Positions 18,108 through 27,464 are shown, numbered from the stretch's first letter. The stretch: 64,000 bases of DNA from Fructilactobacillus fructivorans (GCF_001434095.1 NZ_AZDS01000003.1:152813-216812); one strand, 5' to 3'. Notes: generated from the letters alone by a model not told the origin. Numbers and translations: made by a program.

Positions 18108-18626
18108 ATGCGTCGCCCATCCCGTTTGAAATTCTTATTTCCAATTGGATTGGTAATTGCATTCCTACTAGAGGGGTCAATCTCTAAACTCTTTTCACCA
18201 GTACTTTTTGAAAAATTTTCGATGGTACCATACCTAACTTTAATGTGGTTAGTGATGGCAACGCTTTTTGCGCGCCACGAAAAACTTCATATTGGATGGT
18301 GGGCCTTAGGAATTGGAATCGTCTACGATGTTTATTACGTTGGAATCGTTGGAATCTTTATGTTTGCCTTTCCACTGGTGGTTTATATTAATCGCATTGT
18401 TTTTAAGTTTGTTCGTGAAAACCTGGTAACTTCATCCCTAATTTATATGGGGGATGTTTTAGTGGTATTTGTCTTGAGTTACTTGGGTGATCGAATTGCC
18501 CACATTGCGTCTCTTAGTGGAACTCAGTTATTGATTTACACCTTGGGGCCAACGTTAGTATTGAATCTGATCCTGTTTGTTATTCTTTATTTCCCAATCA
18601 GGGCACTTTTCAATTATTTTAGTTAA
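18108..18626 (+). CDS. mreD: Rod shape-determining protein MreD
   Basis: Small polytopic membrane protein of the elongasome. 172 residues from ATG 18108, which follows AGAAGAGGG; an in-frame TTG at 18078 would overlap mreC and lacks a site. Five or so hydrophobic segments are visible, with the mid-protein GIVYDVYYVGIVGIFMF segment typical of MreD. Encoded directly after mreC and 18 bases before minC, so shape and division-site genes are probably one transcript. Confidence 0.9.
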   Translation: MRRPSRLKFLFPIGLVIAFLLEGSISKLFSPVLFEKFSMVPYLTLMWLVMATLFARHEKLHIGWWALGIGIVYDVYYVGIVGIFMFAFPLVVYINRIVFKFVRENLVTSSLIYMGDVLVVFVLSYLGDRIAHIASLSGTQLLIYTLGPTLVLNLILFVILYFPIRALFNYFS

Positions 18627-18644
18627 ACTAGGAGCATTGATTGT

Positions 18645-19325
18645 ATGGAGAACGTAGTTTTAAAGGGTACTCAGAATGGTTATGAGATTAATATTTCTGA
18701 TACCAGTAATTTTGACAGTGACATTAATGAGTTTAAGAATTTAATGGAGCAACTGAGTAGTGGTAAGGAACTAGGAAACACTAAACAATTTTCCTTCGAT
18801 GTCTTTACCGGGAATCGCATCTTAACCGGAGCCCAAAAGCAAGAGTTAAGGGAGATCGTTTCCAAGTATCCACAAATGAGTATTAGACGTTTTATGGCCG
18901 ATGTAGTTACAACTTCAGAGGCCTATCGCATTCGTGATTTAAATAAGGTTTCAGTAATTGGGAAAACCATCAGAAATGGCGAAGAAGTCATGGTTAAGGG
19001 TGACGTGCTATTCTGTGGAGCAATACATGAAGGTGGGAAGTTACTTGCCGGTGGTAACGTTTATAACTTAGGGTATGTTAAAGGAATCGTTCATGCTGGA
19101 TTCCCTAATGATGAAGAAGCCCTTGTGATCGGAAACTTAAATGATGCTCAACAAGTTCGGATTGGTGAACAGTTTGATATTGTGAGTGATAATAAAGATA
19201 GAATGTCTGAAAATAGCCGTACCGTAATTTACATTAATGACCTACATACTATCGAGTATGGCAATTTAGATGAGATTAAAAACATTAGTCCAAAGTTTTA
19301 TAATCGAATAGGAGGAACTGAATAA
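18645..19325 (+). CDS. minC: Septum site-determining protein MinC
   Basis: FtsZ polymerisation inhibitor recruited by MinD. 226 residues. The C-terminal beta-helix domain (about residues 115-215) is recognisable by RNGEEVMVKGDVLFCGAIHEGGKLLAGGNVYNLG-type repeats (quoted in part: GGKLLAGGNVYNLG, then GIVHAGFPNDEEALVIG). The N-terminal domain is less conserved, as usual. Its stop codon overlaps the minD start by one base (TAATG). No minE is present, as expected in Firmicutes. Confidence 0.92.
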   Translation: MENVVLKGTQNGYEINISDTSNFDSDINEFKNLMEQLSSGKELGNTKQFSFDVFTGNRILTGAQKQELREIVSKYPQMSIRRFMADVVTTSEAYRIRDLNKVSVIGKTIRNGEEVMVKGDVLFCGAIHEGGKLLAGGNVYNLGYVKGIVHAGFPNDEEALVIGNLNDAQQVRIGEQFDIVSDNKDRMSENSRTVIYINDLHTIEYGNLDEIKNISPKFYNRIGGTE

Positions 19326-20128
19326 TGGGAAAAGCAATCGTTATTACCTCTGGAAAGGGTGGAGTTGGTAAAACAACTACTTCTGCTAACATCGGGACTG
19401 CTTTAGCCTTGATGGGTAAGCGTGTCTGCCTAATGGATTTGGATATCGGCCTAAGAAACCTTGACGTTGTTCTTGGCTTGGATAATCGAATTATGTATGA
19501 TATTGTCGATGTCGCAAATGGTCGAGTTCCGCTTCAGAAAGCCCTAGTAAAAGACAAACGGTTTGATGATAATTTATACTTATTACCCGCTGCACAAAAT
19601 ACAGATAAAACAGCTCTAAAAGAGGATCAAGTTAAAGAAATTGTTGATGAGTTAAAACCACAATTTGACTTCGTGTTGATTGATTGTCCGGCTGGAATTG
19701 AACAAGGATTTTTGAATTCAGTGGCTGGTGCTGATAGTGCCATTGTGGTTACTACTCCTGAAATCTCGGCTGTTCGTGATGCTGACCGCATTGTGGGCTT
19801 ATTAGGGAAGCATCCCTTAAAAGAGACACCCAGTTTGATCATTAATCGAGTTCGTCCTAGCATGATGGATGATGGTGATGTAATGGATGTTGATGAAATT
19901 ACTCATCATTTAGGAATTAGTTTACTTGGGGTTGTAGTTGATGATGATAAGGTCATTACTACATCCAACCACGGTGAACCAGTCGTTTTAGATACGGATG
20001 ATCCTGCTTCAACGGCGTACCGAAATATTGCGCGTCGTTTGTTAGGTGAAACCGTTCCTTTGATGAAGATCAAACCACAGAAACAAGGATTCTGGTCAAA
20101 ATTTAAGCATGTGTTTACAAAGAATTAG
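19325..20128 (+). CDS. minD: Septum site-determining protein MinD
   Basis: ParA/MinD-type ATPase that binds the membrane and positions MinC. 267 residues. It begins with the deviant Walker A (SGKGGVGKTT, signature Lys present), then MDLDIGLRNLDVVLG and the Walker B region FVLIDCPAGIEQGF. The last 13 residues (QGFWSKFKHVFTK) form an amphipathic membrane-targeting helix. Start overlaps the minC stop; terminator follows. Confidence 0.96.
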   Translation: MGKAIVITSGKGGVGKTTTSANIGTALALMGKRVCLMDLDIGLRNLDVVLGLDNRIMYDIVDVANGRVPLQKALVKDKRFDDNLYLLPAAQNTDKTALKEDQVKEIVDELKPQFDFVLIDCPAGIEQGFLNSVAGADSAIVVTTPEISAVRDADRIVGLLGKHPLKETPSLIINRVRPSMMDDGDVMDVDEITHHLGISLLGVVVDDDKVITTSNHGEPVVLDTDDPASTAYRNIARRLLGETVPLMKIKPQKQGFWSKFKHVFTKN

Positions 20129-20142
20129 TTGTACTAATTGAT

Positions 20143-20179
20143 AAAGTTCTCTTAGAATTCTTTCTAGGAGAACTTTTTG
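20143..20179 (+). terminator. Terminator after minD
   Basis: AAAGTTCTC...GAGAACTTT hairpin with a further TTAGAA/TTCTA inner pairing and a following T tract. Confidence 0.8.
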
Positions 20180-20195
20180 TTTTGGAGGAATTGGT

Positions 20196-21458
20196 TTGAA
20201 GAAAGTAATGACAGATGGCGTTCATTTGAACGTTCATGAGAGTAGCAAGTTTAAAACAACCGCGATGACGGTTGACTTTGTGGGACCGTTAGACCATCGA
20301 AAATTTGCGGCTAGAGCAATGGTAGCTGAAATGATGGAAAATTACAGTCAAAAGTATAATTCGAAACTTAAAGTGGCTAGAAGACTTTCTGAACTATTTG
20401 GTGCTGATTTTGGTACTAATGTCTTTAAGATTGGCAATCGAAGTGTTTTAAGAGTTGTGATGAGTTTTGTTAATAATGATTTCACGTTGGATAATTCAGA
20501 TGTTTTGGATGAAGCTCTTGCTTTTCTTGCTGAAATGATTTTTCATCCTAATCAAGCTGATCATCAATATGTTGATGATCAGTTTCAGATTCAAAGGGAT
20601 AATCTCGTTCAGTACCTGAATTCACTTAGTGATGATCGTCGTTATTATGCCCTAAAACGAACTCGTGAACTATATTTTTACGGTCAACCTAACTATTCAG
20701 AGTCAGTGATTGGAAGTCCCCAACAGGTTATGAGCCTTAAAAATCAAGATGTTTTAAATGAATTGAAGAACACTTTGGCAAATGATGAAATTCATATTTC
20801 AATCCTAGGACAACTCTCTCCGAAGCAAATTGAGGATGTTCAGCATCATTTGGCGTTTTCACCACGGCCAGATCTTAGTTCGAAAATAAAACCAGAGTTA
20901 GGTCAATCATCTGAACAAAGTAAGGTGGAAACCATCAAGGGTGAACAATCTAAGCTTGATTTGGCGTTTGATTTTCCCATCTTGATTGGGGATCGCAATT
21001 ATTTTTCTGCCATCGTCATGAATGCATTACTTGGTGGGATGCAACAGTCGTTGATGTTTCATAATATTCGTGAAAAGCACAGTCTGGCATATTATATTTC
21101 AAGTAGTTACAATTCTACCCTTGGATATGTAGCAATTGAAAGCGGGATTAATGCGGATGATGCAGAGGAGGTTGAAGCTTTAATTCATCAGCAGATTGAT
21201 TTAATTAAAGCCCAAAAATACGATGATCAACGCTTCTTGGACGTGAAATCGGCACTTATCGATGGATACGATTCAAAGTTTGATAGTCAGAGAAGGACTC
21301 TGAACGGCGACTTTGTGAATGAATTATATGGAATGGACTTGAGTGTTGACCAATGGATCCAAAAAATTAGGGCAGTTACTAAAGACGACTTAAGTAAGGT
21401 AGCTTCAATGATGAAGTTAAAGACAAGATTTTTATTGAAAGGAACAAATAATGGTTGA
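20196..21458 (+). CDS. ymfF: M16-family peptidase-like protein YmfF (EF-P modification-associated)
   Basis: 420-residue pitrilysin-type (M16) protein. A TTG start at 20196 follows TTTGGAGGAA. The region where active M16 peptidases have the zinc motif HxxEH reads AARAMVAEMMENYS, so this subunit lacks the zinc site and is presumably the non-catalytic partner of the next gene, as known for YmfF/YmfH pairs. In B. subtilis these genes affect 5-aminopentanol modification of elongation factor P. It overlaps ymfH by eight bases. Some annotation pipelines spell the name YfmF. Substrate is unknown. Confidence 0.85.
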   Translation: MKKVMTDGVHLNVHESSKFKTTAMTVDFVGPLDHRKFAARAMVAEMMENYSQKYNSKLKVARRLSELFGADFGTNVFKIGNRSVLRVVMSFVNNDFTLDNSDVLDEALAFLAEMIFHPNQADHQYVDDQFQIQRDNLVQYLNSLSDDRRYYALKRTRELYFYGQPNYSESVIGSPQQVMSLKNQDVLNELKNTLANDEIHISILGQLSPKQIEDVQHHLAFSPRPDLSSKIKPELGQSSEQSKVETIKGEQSKLDLAFDFPILIGDRNYFSAIVMNALLGGMQQSLMFHNIREKHSLAYYISSSYNSTLGYVAIESGINADDAEEVEALIHQQIDLIKAQKYDDQRFLDVKSALIDGYDSKFDSQRRTLNGDFVNELYGMDLSVDQWIQKIRAVTKDDLSKVASMMKLKTRFLLKGTNNG

Positions 21459-22737
21459 AGTTCGGTATGACAATTTAAATGAAACCATTCATCGTTATGA
21501 TTTAGATAATGGGATGAAGGTGATGATTGACCCTAAACCAGGCTTTAATTCAACCTATGGGATCTTAAACGTTCATTTTGGTGCTATTAACAACGTGAGA
21601 TTGAATGGTGATCAGCTTCAAGGGATGCCACTTGGAATTGCACATTTTTTGGAACACAAGATGTTTGATAAGCATGACTATGATTCTAGTGATCGATTTG
21701 GTAAATTTGGCTCTGATTCCAATGCTTTTACTAGTTTTGATCAAACCAGCTATCTTTTTAATACGACTAGTCATGTTAATGACAACTTAGATATTTTAAT
21801 TGATTTAGTTCAACATCCATATTTTGATGAGAAAAAAGTCCAAAAAGAACAAGGGATTATTGGTCAAGAAATTCTTATGTATCAAGATGATCCTAGTTCA
21901 AGAATTTATTTCGACACGATTGGTAATTTGTATCATGGATCACCACTTGACCATGACATTGCTGGAACCGTTGATTCGATCGCTGAAATTACTGCTGATG
22001 ATTTGTACGCCATGTATCGTCAGTATTATGTTCCTAATAACATGGATTTAATGTTGGTAGGAAAGGTTGATAAAGACCAGGCCATTGCGCGGATTAGTGA
22101 TCTCGAAAAAGCGATCAAGCCAATTAATCCAACACAGATCGCAACGTTGAAACAAAAAACTAATGAGGCAATTCAGAAGAGTCCCATTGTTGCATCTGAT
22201 TATTCTGAAATGAATCTTTCAACTGGTAAAGTAGCGGTTGGTTTCAGGGGACCAAGTGATCGAGTTTACGGTCCCCAATTTTCCAAGAATGAATTATCCC
22301 TAGGATTATTTCTATCCATGATTTTTTCCGAGGATTCAGAGTCATATCAACGTCTATATTCTGAGGGCATCATCAATGATTCTTTTGGGTATGATTTTGA
22401 TATGGAAGCAGGCTGTCAATTTGTGATTTTCGCTGAGGATTCCGATCGCCCTGAGTTATTCCAGCAGTCGATTAAACGTGAAATTAAAAGAGCTTTAGAT
22501 GATGCTTCAGGGTTAACTAAGATTTTCAATTTAATTAAACGGGAGGAAATTGGCCAATCAATTTCGGTCATGAATTCTAATTCAGCGATTGCTAATCAAA
22601 TGGGCGATCCCTTAAATGAATACACGAATATTTTTGATGAAGTTCAGATCTTAAATCAGCTCTCACTTAGTGAAGTCATTGATTTTGCTAAATATTTCTT
22701 TGACTTTGGGAGAACGACCTTAAAGGTCATTTCTTAA
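21451..22737 (+). CDS. ymfH: M16-family zinc peptidase YmfH (EF-P modification-associated)
   Basis: 428-residue M16 peptidase; the zinc motif HFLEHKMF (HxxEH) lies near residue 67 and the third ligand region follows as FDEKKVQKEQGIIGQEI. ATG 21451 lies inside the end of ymfF, so the two are translationally coupled and likely form a heterodimer. In Bacillus and many lactobacilli the next gene is ymfI, a short-chain reductase acting on EF-P; it is absent here and rodZ follows instead. Cytoplasmic by lack of signal peptide. Confidence 0.88.
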   Translation: MVEVRYDNLNETIHRYDLDNGMKVMIDPKPGFNSTYGILNVHFGAINNVRLNGDQLQGMPLGIAHFLEHKMFDKHDYDSSDRFGKFGSDSNAFTSFDQTSYLFNTTSHVNDNLDILIDLVQHPYFDEKKVQKEQGIIGQEILMYQDDPSSRIYFDTIGNLYHGSPLDHDIAGTVDSIAEITADDLYAMYRQYYVPNNMDLMLVGKVDKDQAIARISDLEKAIKPINPTQIATLKQKTNEAIQKSPIVASDYSEMNLSTGKVAVGFRGPSDRVYGPQFSKNELSLGLFLSMIFSEDSESYQRLYSEGIINDSFGYDFDMEAGCQFVIFAEDSDRPELFQQSIKREIKRALDDASGLTKIFNLIKREEIGQSISVMNSNSAIANQMGDPLNEYTNIFDEVQILNQLSLSEVIDFAKYFFDFGRTTLKVIS

Positions 22738-22808
22738 CGTATATCTTTTTTTAAAACAATGCGTTGTGATATACTTGCAATGAAATCTAAAACAATGGGG
22801 TTTTACAT

Positions 22809-23768
22809 ATGGATAAAGAAGATAAAAATCAAAAGAGTGTCAATATTGGTCAACTACTCCGTAAAGCAAGAGTTGACGCTGGGATGTCGATTGATGACGT
22901 TCAAAAGAAAACTAAAATTCAGAAACGTTATCTAGAGGCAATTGAGGAAGATAACTTTGCTGCGCTACCGGGTGATTTTTACGTGCGTGCGTTTGTTAAG
23001 CAGTTTGCTGATGCTGTTGGATTAAACGGAAGTGAGTTTATTCAAAAGTATGACCAAGATCTGCCAGGTGGAGAAAATGTCAATTCTATTGATAATGAAA
23101 GTCGTGAGGGTCAGAATTATACTGGGAATCAACCAGAGCCAGCCCAATCACAACAGTCTAGTCAAAGAACTGCTCGTCATGATCCATCCAGTCCAGAACC
23201 AAATCACTCTGGTTGGAATATGAGAAAGTTAGTTCCGATCGTTGGAATTGTAATTATCGTGGTTATTATTATCGGTGTAATTTGGGTTGGCGCAGGGAAA
23301 TTAGCTCATCATAATTCTAATAGTGCCTCAAGCACCACCTCTGTTTCGGTCTCATCCGATAGTTCCAGCTCTAAAGCTAGCTCCAGTTCAAAACAAAAAG
23401 CTGCTGAGGATAAAGCAAAAGCTAAGTCAAAGAATACTAAGGCTACTGGAACTCAAATTACCAAAGGGTCAAATGAGAACGAGTATAACGTTAAGACCAA
23501 TGAAAAAGAAACTAAGGTTAATTTAAAGGGAACCACTAAATCATGGTCGGCTGTATCCGTTAATGGATCACAGGTTTGGCAAGGAACCTTGAATCCTAAT
23601 CAAACCCATGAGGTAACCATTCCTGCTAACTCTAAGGACTTTAACGTTAATTTAGGTAATGCTACTGCAACTGATATTACCATTAACGGGCAAAAGGCCA
23701 ACTTAGAGAAACCTGCTAATAATGGCAGTGCTCAGGTTAGAAACGTTACTTTCAAGTTGACCAAATAA
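22809..23768 (+). CDS. rodZ: RodZ-like cytoskeletal anchor (YmfM)
   Basis: Links MreB filaments to the membrane. 319 residues. An N-terminal Cro-like HTH (about 12-70: IGQLLRKARVDAGMSIDDV) is followed by a Gln/Ser/Pro-rich linker, a transmembrane helix near residues 142-165 (PIVGIVIIVVIIIGVIWVGA), a long Ser/Lys low-complexity linker (about 172-212) and a C-terminal beta domain of the DUF4115 type. This is the standard RodZ layout. A TATACT box lies at 22770-22775. The ribosome-binding site is only GGGG, weak for this genome. Confidence 0.88.
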   Translation: MDKEDKNQKSVNIGQLLRKARVDAGMSIDDVQKKTKIQKRYLEAIEEDNFAALPGDFYVRAFVKQFADAVGLNGSEFIQKYDQDLPGGENVNSIDNESREGQNYTGNQPEPAQSQQSSQRTARHDPSSPEPNHSGWNMRKLVPIVGIVIIVVIIIGVIWVGAGKLAHHNSNSASSTTSVSVSSDSSSSKASSSSKQKAAEDKAKAKSKNTKATGTQITKGSNENEYNVKTNEKETKVNLKGTTKSWSAVSVNGSQVWQGTLNPNQTHEVTIPANSKDFNVNLGNATATDITINGQKANLEKPANNGSAQVRNVTFKLTK

Positions 23769-23778
23769 ACTTTAACCA

Positions 23779-23816
23779 AAATAACGATCTGTTAAAGATA
23801 ACAGGTCGTTATTTTA
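23779..23816 (+). terminator. Terminator after rodZ
   Basis: AATAACGATCTGTTA / TAACAGGTCGTTATT hairpin (one G-T pair) followed by TT; the T tract is short, so read-through into pgsA is possible. Confidence 0.7.
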
Positions 23817-23842
23817 GCGTTTGATCCTAGGAGGATAGATTT

Positions 23843-24424
23843 TTGAACTTACCAAACAAATTAACTTTATTTAGAATAATTCTTATACCAATCTTTTTGA
23901 TTTTATTGGTAGTACCCATGGACTTGGGTAGTGTGATGATTATAGGAACCATGATTCCAGTTACTCAAATTTTAGCAACGATCGTCTTCATTGTGGCCGC
24001 TTTAACGGATTTCCTGGATGGACAAATTGCTCGTCGGCAACATCTGGTGACTAATTTTGGAAAATTTGCTGATCCCTTAGCCGATAAAATGCTTGTAATG
24101 TGTGCCTTTATTGTTTTAGTAGGTTTAGGAAGTGTTGCTAGTTGGATTGCTGCCATCATTGTCTGCCGGGAATTGGCGGTTACTGGATTAAGACTCATTA
24201 TCGTTGAAAACGATGGGGAAGTAGTTGCAGCAGCATGGCCTGGAAAAATAAAGACCTTTTTCCAGATGATTGCAATTATTATTTTGCTATTGAATAATGC
24301 CTTATTTAACAATCTTAACTTACCAGTGGGACAGATTTGTTTGTACATTTGTCTCTTCTTTACCATTTACTCTGGGATTGAGTATTTTTACAAAAATCGA
24401 AAAGTTTTTTCTGATTCATTTTAA
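23843..24424 (+). CDS. pgsA: CDP-diacylglycerol--glycerol-3-phosphate 3-phosphatidyltransferase
   Basis: Membrane enzyme making phosphatidylglycerol phosphate, the first committed step to PG and cardiolipin. 193 residues from a TTG start at 23843 preceded by AGGAGGA. The CDP-alcohol phosphotransferase motif is complete: DGQIARRQHLVTNFGKFADPLADK fits DGx2ARx8Gx3Dx3D (residues about 58-80; shown here as its ends DGQIARR and GKFADPLADK). Multiple hydrophobic helices flank it. Gene order rodZ-pgsA-cinA is the usual one. Confidence 0.94.
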   Translation: MNLPNKLTLFRIILIPIFLILLVVPMDLGSVMIIGTMIPVTQILATIVFIVAALTDFLDGQIARRQHLVTNFGKFADPLADKMLVMCAFIVLVGLGSVASWIAAIIVCRELAVTGLRLIIVENDGEVVAAAWPGKIKTFFQMIAIIILLLNNALFNNLNLPVGQICLYICLFFTIYSGIEYFYKNRKVFSDSF

Positions 24425-24447
24425 TTAATATTGTTAGGAGTGATTTG

Positions 24448-25686
24448 ATGAATGCTGAAATAGTATCAGTCGGAACGGAAATTCTCTTAGGTGAGATTAC
24501 TGACACAAGTGCTCCATACATTGCCCGTCGCTTAGCTAATCTTGGAATTGACGTTTATTTTCAAGATACTGTGGGCGATAACTATAAGCGACTAGAATCG
24601 GTTATTAACCTCGCTGAGAGTCGAAGCAATTTGGTTGTCTTAAGTGGTGGACTGGGTCCCACAGAAGATGACATTACTAAACTAGTTCTTGCTAAACATC
24701 TGGGACTTGCTCTCGATACAGATGAGCATGCTCTACAAAAAATTAATGACTTTTATAAGTCTTATCCAATGAAGGAACCAACGACAGCCGACATGCAAGC
24801 TAAATACATTCATGGTGCAACTGTATTACCGAATGATAATGGATTTGCAGTTGGAATGTTTTTAGAGACCAGGCAATGTGATTATTTAGTTTTACCTGGA
24901 CCTCCAGTTGAAATGCAGCATATGTTTACTAAATATGCTTTGCCAATCTTGTCCAAGATGGCTAGTGGAAATCCAGTGATTGCTTCGAAAGTAATGCGTT
25001 TCTTTGGAATTGGGGAAACTGAACTTGAAGATCAATTAAAGCCTCTAATCTCTAACCAAAGTAACCCAACGCTTGCAACATATGCTAAGCATAATGAAGT
25101 TACTCTCAGAATTACTGCTAGTGGATCTAAAAAAGCTGATGTTGATAACCTAATTGATGGAATGGTTCAAAAGGTTAATACAATCGTTGGCAAGTATTTC
25201 TATGGATTCGGTGACGATAATTCCCTAGCTAAAGTGGCCGTTAGCCTTCTAAAGGATAAGAAATTGTCGATTACAGCAGCTGAGTCACTCACAGCCGGCA
25301 TGTTTCAGAGTCGACTTGGAAATGTCTCTGGCGTATCTGAAGTCTTTCCTGGTGGATTTGTCACCTATTCAGCTAAGGTTAAAGAAAACGTTCTGCATAT
25401 TCCCACTGAGGTCATTAACGATCATGGAGTTGTTTCGCGTGAAACCGCCGTATGGATGGCACAAAATTCAAAAAAGCTACTTAATACCAATGTTGCTGTT
25501 TCATTTACTGGAGTTGCGGGACCAGATCAATTGGAAGGACATCCAGCAGGAAACTTTTGGGTTGGAATTGCGCTCCCAGACGGAGATGTAAAGGCGAAAG
25601 AATTTAACTTTGGCAAAGATCGAAATGAGATTCGAGATTACGCTACTAAGTGTGGTCTTAAAATGGTTTACGATAATTTAAAGTAA
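24448..25686 (+). CDS. cinA: CinA family protein (nicotinamide-nucleotide amidase-like)
   Basis: 412 residues from ATG 24448 after AGGAGTGA. The N-terminal COG1058 domain (MNAEIVSVGTEILLGEITD, SGGLGPTEDD, LPGPPVEM) is followed by a C-terminal PncC-type domain with AAESLTAGMF and SFTGVAGPD, linked to NMN deamidation in other bacteria. The name comes from competence induction in streptococci, where cinA is co-transcribed with recA. Here a hairpin follows cinA and the next gene is rny: recA is absent from this slot. Confidence 0.92.
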   Translation: MNAEIVSVGTEILLGEITDTSAPYIARRLANLGIDVYFQDTVGDNYKRLESVINLAESRSNLVVLSGGLGPTEDDITKLVLAKHLGLALDTDEHALQKINDFYKSYPMKEPTTADMQAKYIHGATVLPNDNGFAVGMFLETRQCDYLVLPGPPVEMQHMFTKYALPILSKMASGNPVIASKVMRFFGIGETELEDQLKPLISNQSNPTLATYAKHNEVTLRITASGSKKADVDNLIDGMVQKVNTIVGKYFYGFGDDNSLAKVAVSLLKDKKLSITAAESLTAGMFQSRLGNVSGVSEVFPGGFVTYSAKVKENVLHIPTEVINDHGVVSRETAVWMAQNSKKLLNTNVAVSFTGVAGPDQLEGHPAGNFWVGIALPDGDVKAKEFNFGKDRNEIRDYATKCGLKMVYDNLK

Positions 25687-25688
25687 AA

Positions 25689-25713
25689 TAGGATGATATT
25701 TGTATCCTGTTTT
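25689..25713 (+). terminator. Terminator after cinA
   Basis: AGGAT / ATCCT stem (extended by weak pairs) with loop GATATTTGT and GTTTTTG after it. Confidence 0.6.
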
Positions 25714-25725
25714 TGTACATACTAG

Positions 25726-25754
25726 TTGACACTAATTTTTCTAAACTTTAGAAT
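25726..25754 (+). promoter_or_regulatory. rny promoter
   Basis: TTGACA (perfect -35) and TAGAAT separated by exactly 17 bases, about 70 bases before the rny start. It makes rny independent of cinA. Confidence 0.75.
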
Positions 25755-25824
25755 TAAGAAGTGAATAACGTTTGTGTTAGTTATTTAAATAAATTTTTTA
25801 TTAGTGATACGGGGGCATATGTAA

Positions 25825-27381
25825 ATGATAGTTACAGTTGTTTCCGCTATTATCGCTGTAGTTGTTGGTTTTTTGATTGGTCAGTTTACTTATAAGCAAG
25901 TATCTGAGAAGAAGTTAGATGCTGCTCATAAGAGTGCCAAGGATATCCTTTCGGATGCTGAGAAGCAGGCTGAAAATGCGCTTAAAGAGGCTAATTTAGA
26001 AGCAAAGGAAAAGGGTAATGCTTATCGTCTTCAGGTAGAAAAAGAACTGAAGAAGCGTCGACTTGAAGTTCAAAAACAGGAAGATCGGTTATTAAAACGT
26101 GAAGAGACACTTGATCGAAAAGATAGTGCGTTTGAAAAGCGAGATAATTCATTAGAACGTCAAGAAGAAAAACTTGAAAAAGAGAAGCAAGAACTGACTA
26201 AGAAACAACAAAAAGCAGATTCACTTATTGAAAAAAGGCAACAGGAGGTTGCCAGAGTTTCTAATTTAACTAAAGAGGAAGCTCGTACGATGGTAATTGA
26301 TGAGACGAAGCAAGAATTGGCTGATACTCGTGCTCAAATGATTAAAGAAAGTTACGATTCTGCTAAGGAAGCATCTGCTAAGGATGCCAAGAATTTAATT
26401 GTTGAAGCACTTCAGCAGAGTTCAGCTGATATTGTCTCAGAAACTACTGTGTCTGTAGTAACTTTACCCAATGATGATATGAAAGGTAGAATCATTGGAC
26501 GTGAGGGTCGAAACATTAGAACCTTTGAATCACTTACAGGAATTGATTTAATTATTGATGATACTCCTAATGCCGTGGTCTTGAGTGGTTTTAATCCGGT
26601 TCGACGTGAAGTCGCCAAAATGGCACTTGAAAAGTTAATTAAAGACGGAAGGATTCATCCGGCTCGTATTGAAGAGATGGTGGATAAGAGTAAGAAAGAA
26701 CTCGAAGCCCAAATTCAAGAAACTGGGGAAAACGTTGTCTTTGATTTAGGGATTCATTCGATGAACCCTGATTTGATTAAATTAATTGGTCAATTGAAAT
26801 ACAAAATTTCATATGGACAAAATGTTTTATCACGCTCCATTCAAGTAGCAAAATTGGCGGGAGTGTTTGCTGCTGAGTTAGGTGAAGATGTTACATTAGC
26901 GAAAAGAGCGGGATTATTGCGTGAGATTGGCTTGTCGTCTAATAGTGGAACGGATGTTTCATATATTGATGCTGGCGTTGATATCGCAAAAAAGTATGGT
27001 GAGAGTCCCGAGGTAATTGATGCAATTCAATTAGGTGGACCTGAAAGTGAGCCTCATTACATGATTTCAGAGTTAGTTGATGTTGCCAACAAGATTTCAA
27101 TGGCTCGACCTGGTGCAAAGAGTGACTCACTGGAAAGCTTTGTTCATCGTCTTGATAAACTTGAAAAGATTAGTAATAGCTTTGATGAAGTTTCAAAGAG
27201 TTACGCTGTTCAAGCTGGACGTGAAATTAGAGTGATCGCCAAGCCCGAAAATATCTCTGATACCCAAGCAATTGTGCTTGCTAGAGATATTAAAGATAAG
27301 ATTGAAAAGGAAATGAATCATCCTGGTCACGTCAAGGTTGATGTGATTCGAGAAGTCCGTTCAGTTGAATATGCAAAGTAA
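25825..27381 (+). CDS. rny: Ribonuclease Y homologue with degenerate HD active site (predicted pseudoenzyme)
   Basis: 518 residues, full length and uninterrupted. N-terminal transmembrane helix (residues about 3-22), long charged coiled coil (about 25-190), KH domain with the intact [12 protein letters not shown] motif (221-232), then the HD region and the usual C-terminus ending VEYAK. RNase Y initiates mRNA decay through a metal-dependent HD phosphodiesterase site. Compared with remembered B. subtilis RNase Y, the HD ligands are replaced: the first His by Arg337, the His-Asp pair by Arg366-Glu367 (LLREIG for LLHDIG), a later His by Tyr380, the His-His pair by Gly404-Gly405 and the last Asp by Asn422. 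Flanking residues align without gaps. I infer that RNA binding and membrane scaffolding persist but cleavage is lost. GGGGG precedes ATG 25825. Confidence 0.88.
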   Translation: MIVTVVSAIIAVVVGFLIGQFTYKQVSEKKLDAAHKSAKDILSDAEKQAENALKEANLEAKEKGNAYRLQVEKELKKRRLEVQKQEDRLLKREETLDRKDSAFEKRDNSLERQEEKLEKEKQELTKKQQKADSLIEKRQQEVARVSNLTKEEARTMVIDETKQELADTRAQMIKESYDSAKEASAKDAKNLIVEALQQSSADIVSETTVSVVTLPNDDMKGRIIGREGRNIRTFESLTGIDLIIDDTPNAVVLSGFNPVRREVAKMALEKLIKDGRIHPARIEEMVDKSKKELEAQIQETGENVVFDLGIHSMNPDLIKLIGQLKYKISYGQNVLSRSIQVAKLAGVFAAELGEDVTLAKRAGLLREIGLSSNSGTDVSYIDAGVDIAKKYGESPEVIDAIQLGGPESEPHYMISELVDVANKISMARPGAKSDSLESFVHRLDKLEKISNSFDEVSKSYAVQAGREIRVIAKPENISDTQAIVLARDIKDKIEKEMNHPGHVKVDVIREVRSVEYAK

Positions 27382-27411
27382 AAGATCAGACATTATTCTG
27401 GTCTTTTTTAT
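27381..27411 (+). terminator. Terminator after rny
   Basis: AAAGATCAGA / TCTGGTCTTT hairpin (one G-T pair) with loop CATTAT and a T tract. Confidence 0.8.
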
Positions 27412-27464
27412 TTCAATTTATCAGTGTAAAATAAAGATATTATATTAGAAGACGGGGAATGGAT

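Noticed and set aside
20196..21458. Loss of the HxxEH zinc motif in YmfF as a novel defect
   Set aside because: YmfF-type subunits normally lack the motif and pair with the active YmfH, whose HFLEH is intact.
23965..24366. 133-codon open frame antisense to pgsA
   Set aside because: It mirrors the reading of a conserved membrane enzyme; no ribosome-binding site, and composition follows the opposite strand.
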